Translations under genes and position numbers: made by a program
Source of the DNA: an uncultured Opitutia bacterium
GTDB taxonomy: Bacteria; Verrucomicrobiota; Verrucomicrobiia; Opitutales; Opitutaceae
Reading direction: 5' to 3'
Length of the DNA: 64,000 bases
NCBI GenBank assembly: GCA_903840415.1
Contig: CAIMFY010000017.1
Span: 186,001-250,000 of the forward strand
Notes under the pieces: model-generated
What the model was told of the DNA's origin: nothing
The model's database searches: none
Seen by the model: the letters and a program-made list of their open reading frames with translations, nothing else
Shown here: piece by piece, positions 51,521 through 59,865 of the stretch
Layout: each line of letters opens with the position of its first letter
Numbering within the stretch: position 1 is the first letter of the stretch

Positions 51521-53734
51521 ATGACCGCGCCCTACTCCGCATCCGTTTGGCCCGAAATCCTCGCGTGCGGAAACGCAGTTGAAACTTCCCTCGCGCGATC
51601 GAACGTGCTGCTCACCATGGGTGGCGAGCCCACGTTTGTCCCCCTCGCCCCCGCCGGCGCCGAATGGCAGACCGCCGCGCTCGGTCCGACGAAACTCGCC
51701 TATGCCCGCAAACTCGCCCGCGAACTGGTCCGTTCTGCCTTTCCCGGCTCCGTCATCCTCGAAACTTCTGGCAAACACTACCCCGGCGAACCGCTCCCGC
51801 GCTGGGCATTGCTCATCCAGCGCCGAGCCGACGGCGCGCCGCTCTGGCACGACACCACGCGCCTCCGCGCCGACACCGCGCCCGGTGCGCACACGCCGGC
51901 CGACGCGAAAAAATTCGCCAGCGCCCTCGCGAAAGCTCTAGCCGTCGATTCCACGCACTGCCTCCCGCTGGCCGAGTCCATTCCTGCCACCGAGTCCACT
52001 GCCAGCATCACCGGCTACGTCCTCCCCCTTGATCACAGCGGCACTGCATGGATCACCGATGACTGGACAAAGGCTCTCGGTGCCGATCCGTTGCCGCTTT
52101 TTCCCGGTGAAAGCCCAGCCGGCCTCCGTCTCCCGCTCGCAAAACTCGGCGAAAAAAATCTCCGGCGCGCGCTGACCGCCGAAATCCGCGCTGGCACACT
52201 CACGATTTTCATTCCGCCGCTCTTGCTCCCCGCCTATTGCGCGCTGCTCACGAAAATCGAGGACACGATCGTCGGGCTCAAACTCTCCGACGCCGTGCTC
52301 GCCGGCTACGCGCCGCCACCCGACGCCGCGCTCCCCACGGTCGGCCTCGCGAGCGATCCTGGCGTCCTCGAAGTTAATGTTTCGCCGTGCGCCACGTGGG
52401 CCGACTATGACACGCAACTCAGCCAAATCTTCACGGCTGCGCGCGCCTGCGGCCTCTGCGCACGGAAGCTTCAGTTCAACGGCCGCGAGGTCGGCACCGG
52501 CGGCGGTGCGCACCTGGTCTTCGGCGGCCCCGCCGGACTGCTCTCGCCGTTCTTCGCGTTCCCCGCGCTGCTCCCCTCGATCATCCGCTACTGGCAGCAT
52601 CACCCCGCGCTCAGCTACGCATTCACTGGTGCCTACATGGGCCCGAGCTCGCAGGCGCCGCGCATCGACGAGTCCACCTTCGAGGCGCTCTACGAACTCG
52701 AACTCGCATGCGCTGGCGCCGAAAACCTCGGCTCGCCGCAAAACCTCGCGCTCTTCGATCTCCTCTTTCGCGACCTCCTGATGGATCGTTCAGGCAACAC
52801 CCACCGCGCCGAAATCAGCGTCGACAAACTCTGGAATCCCTGGGCGCCCAACGGCCGGCTCGGCCTCGTCGAATTCCGCGCCTTTGAATCGCATCCGGCC
52901 GCAGCCGTCCAATCCGTCACCGCGCTCTTCGTTCGCGCCATCCTTGCGCGTCTCGCCGCCGATTCATTCAAGGCACCCTTCATCCGCTGGGCCGGCGAAC
53001 TCCACGACCGCTTCTTCCTCCCCGCCTTCGTCTGGGAAGATCTTTCTACGATCTGCGACGATCTCAAGAAACATGACATCCCCTTCAACCCCGAGTGGCT
53101 CCGCGCGCCGTGGGAATTTCGCTTTCCGAAACTCGGTGAGTTTGCGCTCAAATTCCAGAAGCCCCTCCCACCCGACGCGCCGAAGAACAAGAAGCCCGAA
53201 GAAGAAAGCTTCTCGATCGAGTTTCGCCAGGCGCTCGAAGCATGGCCGCTTCTCGGCGAATCGCCCAACGCCGGCACCGTCGCCCGCACCGTCGACTCCA
53301 GCGTCGACCGGATCGAAGCGCGCATCTCCGACAAAAAATTCCTCGAAGGCGGACTCCTCCTCGTCAACGGCCTCCTCTGCGAATTCCGGGCCACCGCTGA
53401 CGGCGCCGCCGCCTGCGGCATCCGTTACCGCGCGTTTTATCTCACGCCTTCGCTGCAACCCCACGTGCCCGTCCACGCGCCGTTGCTTCTCGAATGGGTC
53501 GATCGCGCGACGCTCGTGGTCGTCGCTGCTGCGCGCTGGCATGTTTGGAACAAGACCAACGCTCAATACCCCGCCGCGCCCGCCGACGACAAGGACGCAG
53601 GCGCGCGCCGTGCCGAGCGCTGGGAAAACTGGCCACACACGATTGGTCAGGCACGCTTCGTCCCAAAAATCGATTTCCCGCCAGAAGGAAAACACACCCT
53701 CGACCTCCGCCGTTACCCCGCGCAAGCGCGGTAA
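51521..53734 (+). CDS. Stand-alone DUF2126 protein
   Basis: 737 residues. The family motif NVLLTMGGEPTFVPL is near the N-terminus, with VLEVNVSPCATWADY, GTGGGAHLVFGGP and the later segment LVEFRAFESHPAAAVQSVTA, resembling a glutamine-synthetase-like/amidoligase fold. In other genomes this domain follows a transglutaminase core in one long protein (about 1100 residues). Here the split is clean, with 2 bases between stop and ATG. Probable ligase of the cluster; product unknown. Confidence 0.85.
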   Translation: MTAPYSASVWPEILACGNAVETSLARSNVLLTMGGEPTFVPLAPAGAEWQTAALGPTKLAYARKLARELVRSAFPGSVILETSGKHYPGEPLPRWALLIQRRADGAPLWHDTTRLRADTAPGAHTPADAKKFASALAKALAVDSTHCLPLAESIPATESTASITGYVLPLDHSGTAWITDDWTKALGADPLPLFPGESPAGLRLPLAKLGEKNLRRALTAEIRAGTLTIFIPPLLLPAYCALLTKIEDTIVGLKLSDAVLAGYAPPPDAALPTVGLASDPGVLEVNVSPCATWADYDTQLSQIFTAARACGLCARKLQFNGREVGTGGGAHLVFGGPAGLLSPFFAFPALLPSIIRYWQHHPALSYAFTGAYMGPSSQAPRIDESTFEALYELELACAGAENLGSPQNLALFDLLFRDLLMDRSGNTHRAEISVDKLWNPWAPNGRLGLVEFRAFESHPAAAVQSVTALFVRAILARLAADSFKAPFIRWAGELHDRFFLPAFVWEDLSTICDDLKKHDIPFNPEWLRAPWEFRFPKLGEFALKFQKPLPPDAPKNKKPEEESFSIEFRQALEAWPLLGESPNAGTVARTVDSSVDRIEARISDKKFLEGGLLLVNGLLCEFRATADGAAACGIRYRAFYLTPSLQPHVPVHAPLLLEWVDRATLVVVAAARWHVWNKTNAQYPAAPADDKDAGARRAERWENWPHTIGQARFVPKIDFPPEGKHTLDLRRYPAQAR

Positions 53735-53805
53735 CGCAGATTCGAAGAATCGGCGGCTACTTTTGCTCGCCTCGCAGGACCGACCCCGACTGCCTCTTAA
53801 CCTCG

Positions 53806-54483
53806 TTGAAAACACTTTTACTCTGGGACATCGACGGCACGCTCATCGCTTCCGGCGGCGCCGGCATGCAGGCCATGCAAATTGGCCTGCGCCACGCCCT
53901 CGGGATCGAGGGCAAACTCGATGACATCGACTTCGCCGGCCGCACCGACCGCTGGATCGTCCGGCGCGTTTTCGAGAAATACTCCGTGCCGCACACCGAA
54001 GAAAATTTCGCGGCTTACATCGACGGTTATATCGCCGCACTGCCTGCCACCCTCGCCAATCCGCGCGCCCGGGTTCTCCCTGGCGTGCGCGAAATCCTCA
54101 CCGCCGCCGAAGCCCGCGATGACGTTGCGCAGGGCCTGCTCACCGGCAACCTCCGCCGCGGCGCGCAGACCAAACTCGGCCACCACGGTCTCTGGGAATT
54201 TTTTCCGTTCGGCGGTTTCGCCGACGACGGTGAACTCCGCAATGACATCAGCCCGCACGCCCTGCGTCGTGCCCACGAACACGCCAAGGTCATCTTCGCG
54301 CCCGAATGCGTCTGGGTGATCGGCGACACGCCGCACGACATCGAATGCGCCCGCGTGATCGGGGCCCGCGCGCTCGCCGTCGCGACCGGCGGTCACAGCA
54401 TCGCGCAGCTTACGGCGCACCGACCCGACGCGGTGTTGCCCGATCTTGCCGACGCCGCCGCGTTCTGGAAAATCGTCGGATAA
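53806..54483 (+). CDS. HAD-superfamily hydrolase
   Basis: 225 residues from a TTG start. KTLLLWDIDGTLIASGGAGM places the catalytic DxD motif at residues 8-10 when TTG 53806 is used; no suitable ATG exists nearby. Later: GLLTGNLRRGAQTKL (motif II Thr) and VWVIGDTPHDIECARVIGA (motif IV). Phosphatase or phosphoglycolate-phosphatase-like; substrate not clear. Confidence 0.85.
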   Translation: MKTLLLWDIDGTLIASGGAGMQAMQIGLRHALGIEGKLDDIDFAGRTDRWIVRRVFEKYSVPHTEENFAAYIDGYIAALPATLANPRARVLPGVREILTAAEARDDVAQGLLTGNLRRGAQTKLGHHGLWEFFPFGGFADDGELRNDISPHALRRAHEHAKVIFAPECVWVIGDTPHDIECARVIGARALAVATGGHSIAQLTAHRPDAVLPDLADAAAFWKIVG

Positions 54484-54501
54484 CGTTTTCAATTTTCTCT
54501 C

Positions 54502-54942
54502 ATGCCAACTCTGTTCTCCATCGCCATCGGCTCCGATCACGCCGGCTTCGCCTACAAGGAAGCTCTAAAGACTGCGCTCCTCGCCGACGGCCACACCGTC
54601 CGCGATTTCGGCACGCACTCGGATGCGAGCTGCGACTATCCTGATTTCATCCGCCCCGTTGCCGAGGCGGTCGCGCGCGGCGACTTTCAGCGCGGCATCG
54701 TGCTCGGCGGCTCTGGCAACGGCGAAGCGATCGTCGCCAACCGCGTGCGCGGCATCCGCTGTGGTGTCGTATGGAATGAGCAGGTCGCAATTTGGAACCG
54801 CTCGCACAACGACGCCAACGTCATCTCCCTTGGCCAGCGCACGATCACCGAAGCCGAAGCGATTGCACTGGTGCGCGTGTGGCTCGCGACGCCGTTCGAG
54901 GGCGGCCGTCACCTCATCCGCATCAACAAGATCGACGCCTGA
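54502..54942 (+). CDS. rpiB: Ribose-5-phosphate isomerase B
   Basis: 146 residues. IAIGSDHAGFAYKEAL, GIVLGGSGNGEAIVANRVRG and HNDANVISLGQRTITEAEA match RpiB. The active-site segment GGSGNGE, with Glu instead of the catalytic Cys seen in E. coli RpiB, is the type known from Mycobacterium. Converts ribulose 5-phosphate and ribose 5-phosphate. Confidence 0.93.
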   Translation: MPTLFSIAIGSDHAGFAYKEALKTALLADGHTVRDFGTHSDASCDYPDFIRPVAEAVARGDFQRGIVLGGSGNGEAIVANRVRGIRCGVVWNEQVAIWNRSHNDANVISLGQRTITEAEAIALVRVWLATPFEGGRHLIRINKIDA

Positions 54943-55000
54943 TAAACAGCGTGCGACGCCTCGCTTGCGTTTCACGCATTCCGTCGCACGGTGCGCGCGC

Positions 55001-55930
55001 ATGAAACTGCTCGGGCTCCACCATATCACCGCGATCGCCGCCGATCCGAAGGGCAACGTCGATTTCTACACCCGCGTGCTCGGGCTGCGCTTCGTCAAGA
55101 AGTCGGTCAATCAGGACGACCCCGGCACCTACCACCTCTATTACGGCGACAACACCGGTTCTCCCGGCACCGCGCTCACGTTTTTCCCTTGGATCGGCAT
55201 GCGCCGCGGCCGACCGGGTCAGGGACAAGCTTACGCCACGGGATTTTCCATCGCGGCCGGCTCACTTGAGTTTTGGCGCGAGCGACTGGCGCGACTGAAA
55301 ATCGAAACCGGTCCGCTCGAAACCCGCTTCAACGACCAGGTGCTGCCCGTCTTCGACGGCGATGGGTTGCGGCTCGATCTCGTGTTCACTGCTGAGCCCG
55401 ACGCACGGACACCCGCGCCCTCTGCCGACGTGCCCGCGAAGCATGGAATCCGCGGATTTCATAGCGCCACGCTAGCGCTCGCGTCGCCCGGCGCGACCAT
55501 CGCGCTGCTCACGGAAACGATGGGCTATCGCCTCGCAGGCGAGTCCGGCGATCGCGCACGCTACACCGTCGCCACCGGAGGGCCCGGGACCTACGTTGAT
55601 ATTCTGACCGATCAATCCCTGCCCCGCGGGCTCAACGGCGCCGGCACCGTGCATCACATCGCGTTTCGCGTGGCCGACGACGCCGCACAATTTGCCGCGC
55701 ACACCGAGATCGAACGACGTGGACTCGGCATTAGCCCGGTCATCGATCGCGCCTATTTTAAATCGATCTACTACCGCGAACCGGGCGGCGTGCTATTCGA
55801 AATCGCGACCGATCAACCCGGTTTCACCTTCGACGAGTCGGTCGAAACGCTCGGCACCACGCTCTCCCTGCCGCCGCGCCTCGAACCGCACCGCGCCGAA
55901 ATCGAAGCCGCGCTGCCGCCGCTGACCTGA
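55001..55930 (+). CDS. VOC-family ring-cleaving dioxygenase (MhqO-like)
   Basis: 309 residues with two VOC modules. The metal ligands appear in LLGLHHITAIAADP, GAGTVHHIAFRVAD and GGVLFEIATDQPG. KKSVNQDDPGTYHLYYGDN is typical of the MhqO/MhqA group, which cleaves hydroquinones. Next to an MhqD-like esterase gene, 1 base downstream, supporting quinone detoxification. ATG 55001 chosen. Confidence 0.85.
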   Translation: MKLLGLHHITAIAADPKGNVDFYTRVLGLRFVKKSVNQDDPGTYHLYYGDNTGSPGTALTFFPWIGMRRGRPGQGQAYATGFSIAAGSLEFWRERLARLKIETGPLETRFNDQVLPVFDGDGLRLDLVFTAEPDARTPAPSADVPAKHGIRGFHSATLALASPGATIALLTETMGYRLAGESGDRARYTVATGGPGTYVDILTDQSLPRGLNGAGTVHHIAFRVADDAAQFAAHTEIERRGLGISPVIDRAYFKSIYYREPGGVLFEIATDQPGFTFDESVETLGTTLSLPPRLEPHRAEIEAALPPLT

Positions 55931-55931
55931 C

Positions 55932-56570
55932 ATGTCAGTCGATTCCTACGTCCACGTCTTCGAGCCCGGCACCGACTCCAACGCCGCGCCACTGCTGCTG
56001 CTCCACGGGACCGGCGGCAACGAGCGCGATCTGCTCCGCGTTGGTCGCACCCTCTCGCCCGAGTCCGCGTTGCTCAGTCCCCGCGGCAACGTGAGCGAAG
56101 GCGGCGGCGCGTTGCGCTTTTTTAAGCGGCTGGCGGAAGGTGTTTTCGATCCCGCCGAAGTCACGCAGCGCACGCACGCGCTCGCCGATTGGATCGATGC
56201 CGCTACCAAAAAATACGGCCTCGATCCCGCCCAACTGCTCGCCGTCGGATTTTCCAACGGTGCCAACATCGCGGCGACGCTCCTGCAACTTCGCCCCGCG
56301 TCCCTCGGCGGCGGAGTGCTCCTCCGCCCGATGGTCGTGCTCGATCAACCGGCTGCACCCGGCTCCCTCGTTGGCAAACGCGCGCTCCTGCTCAACGGCA
56401 CCGTCGATCCCATCGTGCCGCTCGATCATCCGCCACGGCTCGCCGCGTTGCTGCGCTCCGGCAGCGCCGCAGTCACGCAGCAGTTTATTGCAGCCAGCCA
56501 CAATCTCACGCCCACCGATGTCTCCGCCGCGCAGACGTGGCTGCGGGGCGGGTCGACAATTAGTCGTTAG
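55932..56570 (+). CDS. MhqD-like carboxylesterase
   Basis: 212 residues. APLLLLHGTGGNERDLL, LLAVGFSNGANIAATLL (GxSxG nucleophile), VDPIVPLDHPP and a final SHNLTP His region give a complete alpha/beta-hydrolase. GNVSEGGGALRFFKRLAEGV matches the MhqD group. Likely works with the upstream dioxygenase on quinone-derived compounds; the substrate is inferred. Confidence 0.85.
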   Translation: MSVDSYVHVFEPGTDSNAAPLLLLHGTGGNERDLLRVGRTLSPESALLSPRGNVSEGGGALRFFKRLAEGVFDPAEVTQRTHALADWIDAATKKYGLDPAQLLAVGFSNGANIAATLLQLRPASLGGGVLLRPMVVLDQPAAPGSLVGKRALLLNGTVDPIVPLDHPPRLAALLRSGSAAVTQQFIAASHNLTPTDVSAAQTWLRGGSTISR

Positions 56571-56601
56571 ACTTTCCACACTGCTCCCTCAACTTCCTCG
56601 T

Positions 56602-57594
56602 ATGAGCATGCTCTACCGTCCTCTAGGCAAATCCGGTCTGCAAGTCAGCGCGCTGTCCTTTGGCGCCTGGGTCACATTCGGAAAACAAATCGGCGACCCG
56701 GTCGCGAAACAGCTCCTGCACGCCGCCTACGACGCCGGGATCAATTTTTTCGACAACGCCGAAGCCTACGCCGACGGCCAGGCCGAACTCGTGATGGGGG
56801 CCATCCTGAAAAAATCCGGCTGGCGCCGCAGCAGCTACGTCGTCTCCAGCAAAGTTTTTTTCGGCTGCGAGGACGACAAGCCCAACCAGTCCGGCCTTTC
56901 GCGCAAACACGTGATCGAGGCCTGTCACGACGCACTCCGCCGCCTCCAAGTTGACTACCTCGATCTCTATTACTGCCACCGACCCGACGACTCGGTGCCA
57001 GTCCTTGAGACCGCTCGCGCGATGCACGATCTCATTGCGGAGGGCAAGGTGCTCTACTGGGGCACCAGCGAATGGAGCGGCGCCCAGATCGCCGCTGCCC
57101 AGCGCGCGTGTGCGGAGCACAATCTCCACGCGCCGATCGTCGAGCAGCCGCAATACAATCTCCTCCACCGCGCTCGCGTCGAAAAGGAATATGGCTCGCT
57201 TTACGAATCCGCCATCGGCCTCGGCACCACGATCTGGTCGCCGCTCGCCTCCGGCCTCCTCACTGGCAAATATAATGCGGGCGTCCCGAAAAATTCGCGC
57301 CTCGACGCCCCCGGCATGGAGTGGCTCCGCGATCTCATTCTCAAACAACCCGGCATCGAGAAAAAACTCGCCGCGGTCCCGAAGTTCGCCGCTGTTGCCG
57401 CCGAGCTCGAGACCTCGCTGCCCCGGCTCGCGATCGCCTGGTGCCTGAAAAATCCGCGCATCAGCACCGTGATTCTCGGCGCCTCTCGCGTCGAACAGCT
57501 CACAGAAAACCTCGGCGCGCTCGACGTCGTGGCCAAACTCACGCCGGCGGTGATGAAGAAACTCGACGCCATTTCGAAGCCCGTCGCCGACTGA
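56602..57594 (+). CDS. Aldo/keto reductase (AKR6/YghZ-like)
   Basis: 330 residues. YRPLGKSGLQVSALSFGAW, NFFDNAEAYADGQAELVMG (Asp, Tyr), YVVSSKVFFG (Lys), YYCHRPDD (His) form the catalytic tetrad, and WGTSEWSGAQI and STVILGASRVEQLTENLGAL are family motifs. NADPH-dependent reduction of aldehydes or ketones. Starts 31 bases after the esterase gene and may extend the detoxification set. Confidence 0.92.
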   Translation: MSMLYRPLGKSGLQVSALSFGAWVTFGKQIGDPVAKQLLHAAYDAGINFFDNAEAYADGQAELVMGAILKKSGWRRSSYVVSSKVFFGCEDDKPNQSGLSRKHVIEACHDALRRLQVDYLDLYYCHRPDDSVPVLETARAMHDLIAEGKVLYWGTSEWSGAQIAAAQRACAEHNLHAPIVEQPQYNLLHRARVEKEYGSLYESAIGLGTTIWSPLASGLLTGKYNAGVPKNSRLDAPGMEWLRDLILKQPGIEKKLAAVPKFAAVAAELETSLPRLAIAWCLKNPRISTVILGASRVEQLTENLGALDVVAKLTPAVMKKLDAISKPVAD

Positions 57595-57649
57595 GACGCC
57601 GCCGGGCACCGACCGTCGCGTTGTTCTCGTCGCACTCATCCTGCGAGCC

Positions 57650-58333
57650 ATGCGCCTCACCTATTTCGGCCACTCGTGTTTTCTCCTCGAAGTCGAGGGC
57701 GCACGAATCGTCCTCGATCCTTATCTGAAGGACAACCCACACGGTCGCGTGAAGCCCGCGAAGGTGCCGTGCGACTTCATCCTCTGCTCGCACGCCCACG
57801 AGGACCACATTTGCGATGCGGTCGAACTCTCCAAACTCCACGGTGCGACCATCGTCGCGCCCTACGAACTCGCCGAATATTTTGATTCTCAAAACACCAA
57901 GGCTCTTGACCTCATGCCCGGCGGCGGCGTCAACCTCCCGTGGGGCCGGATCGACATGACGCCCGCGATTCACAGCTCGGCGCTCGAGTTGCCCGCCGGA
58001 AAAAACCGCCACATGGGCGCGCCCTGCGGCTACGTCATTCGCGCTGAGGAAAAATCCGTCTATCACGCCGGCGATACCGCGCTCTTCGGCGACATGAAAC
58101 TGATCGGCCGTCATGGCCTCGACGCTGCGCTCGTCCCAATCGGCGATCGCTACACGATGGGTCCAGCCGACGCCGTCGAGGCGCTCAATCTGCTCCGACC
58201 GAAACTCGCCGTGCCGATGCACTACGACACCACGGACAAAATCCGCCAGAACCCGCACGCTTTCGGCGCGAGCGCCCTCGCCGCCGGCCACACCGTCCGC
58301 GTGATGGGAGCCGGCGAGACGATCGACGTGTAA
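57650..58333 (+). CDS. UPF0173 metallo-beta-lactamase-fold hydrolase
   Basis: 227 residues. RLTYFGHSCFLLEVEGARIV, SHAHEDHICDAVE (HxHxDH), VYHAGDTALFGDMKLI and VPMHYDTTDKI are the UPF0173 motifs. A metal-dependent hydrolase of unknown substrate. Converges with the MFS gene, 7 bases apart. Confidence 0.93.
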   Translation: MRLTYFGHSCFLLEVEGARIVLDPYLKDNPHGRVKPAKVPCDFILCSHAHEDHICDAVELSKLHGATIVAPYELAEYFDSQNTKALDLMPGGGVNLPWGRIDMTPAIHSSALELPAGKNRHMGAPCGYVIRAEEKSVYHAGDTALFGDMKLIGRHGLDAALVPIGDRYTMGPADAVEALNLLRPKLAVPMHYDTTDKIRQNPHAFGASALAAGHTVRVMGAGETIDV

Positions 58334-58340
58334 GCGCGAC

Positions 58341-59678
58341 TCACATCGCGGTTCCCGTTTGCGGACGGCTCGTCCACGTCAACGCCAGCAGCGCACAACC
58401 GATCACCGCCGAGCCGCCGTAGAACCACAGCACGCCGTCCCAGCCGAACCGGTCCGCGAGCACGCCAGTCGTCACGCCACACACGCTGGCCCCAAGGTAT
58501 CCAAGAAGACCCGTGAGCCCGACTGCGCTCGAGGCGGCGGCCTTCGTCGCAAAATCCGCCGCCGCGACCGCGATTAACATTTGCGGGCCGTAGACGAAAA
58601 ATCCGAGCGCCACCAGCACCACGCCCATCGTCATCACTTGCCCGCGCGGCACGGCGAAGAGCGCCGCGACCGCCACGATCAGAAACAGCATGAACGCCAC
58701 CGACACCGGACCGCGCTGGCCCTTGAACACTTTGTCTGACAACCACCCCGCCGCATATGCGCCGAAGATGCCCGCCACCTCAAAACCCGAGAGCGACCAG
58801 CCGGCCTCGCTTAGTTTGAAGCCTTTCGCCTCCTGCAAATATTTTGGCGCCCAGTCGAGGATGCCGATGCGCACGATGTAGACAAAAAAGTTCGCGATGC
58901 TCACGAGCCACACGTCGGGATTCGCCAGAATGTAGCGCTTGAACAAACCCCAGAACGGCGCATTTACGTCCGCCACTGATCCAGCCGGCGCGCCCTCGCG
59001 ATAAATCTCCACCGCCGGCAGTCCCATCGACTCCGGCGAATCGGTGAGCCGATTGAGCAGCCAAAACGCACCGACCACGCACACAAGTGCCGGAACCCAA
59101 AACGCGGAGCGCCACCCATAGTGCGTCACGAGCCAGCCCGCCCACACCGCGATCACCGCGCCACCGATTTGGTGCGAAGCGTTCCACATGCCCCATGCGC
59201 GGCCGATTTCCTTCGGGCTATACCAACTCGTCAGCAACCGCACGCACGGCGGCACGCCCGCGCCTTGGAAGAGATTATTGATCGCCCAGAGCACGATGAA
59301 AAATCCGAGGCTCGCCCCGAAGCCGAAGAACAAATTCACGATCGCCGAACCCAGCAGGCCCAGGGCGAGCAGGTAGCGCGGGTTCGCCCGGTCCCCGACG
59401 ACGCCGCTGAAGAATTTCGAAAACGCATAGACAATGGTCGCGACGCTAAGGACGACGCCCCACTGGGTGTTGCTGAAATGAAATTCGTCGGTGATCGCCT
59501 TCGCGGCCATCGAGAGATTTTTCCGCAGGAAATAAAACAGCGCGTAGCCGGTCGTCATCGCATACATCACGCGCAGCCGCCAGTGCCGGTAGAGCCGATC
59601 GATCTCCGCGCGATCGGTGCGCACCGGGATCGGCGGCTGGGCGCGGAGTTCGGCGGCGATCGTGGCGAGCAGGCTCAT
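58341..59678 (-). CDS. MFS transporter, GlpT/UhpC (organophosphate antiporter) type
   Basis: 445 residues, about 12 helices. ALFYFLRKNLSMAAKAIT, QWGVVLSVATIVYAFSKF and SVVGDRANPRYLLALGL-like segments, GAGVPPCVRLLTSWYSPKE and GRAWGMWNASHQIGG are typical of the GlpT/UhpT/UhpC group. It may carry or sense a phosphorylated sugar. ATG 59678 was chosen; in-frame codons upstream are unlike the family. Diverges from the E1 gene. Confidence 0.88.
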   Translation of the reverse strand: MSLLATIAAELRAQPPIPVRTDRAEIDRLYRHWRLRVMYAMTTGYALFYFLRKNLSMAAKAITDEFHFSNTQWGVVLSVATIVYAFSKFFSGVVGDRANPRYLLALGLLGSAIVNLFFGFGASLGFFIVLWAINNLFQGAGVPPCVRLLTSWYSPKEIGRAWGMWNASHQIGGAVIAVWAGWLVTHYGWRSAFWVPALVCVVGAFWLLNRLTDSPESMGLPAVEIYREGAPAGSVADVNAPFWGLFKRYILANPDVWLVSIANFFVYIVRIGILDWAPKYLQEAKGFKLSEAGWSLSGFEVAGIFGAYAAGWLSDKVFKGQRGPVSVAFMLFLIVAVAALFAVPRGQVMTMGVVLVALGFFVYGPQMLIAVAAADFATKAAASSAVGLTGLLGYLGASVCGVTTGVLADRFGWDGVLWFYGGSAVIGCALLALTWTSRPQTGTAM

Positions 59679-59865
59679 GGCGGCGGGGTGGCGAGGGTAG
59701 GAAAATGACCGGTGTCGTTTGTGCCGGCGCCATCGGGACGAGGCGATGCGCAAGTTGATGTTGCCGCCGATCGCGACGCTGAGTGGGGCGCGGATAGCTG
59801 TCCTTGGCCCAGAAATCTCTCGCTTGCCCGCGCCATCCGGCGGCGTCACCGTCGGACCCAAGTTC

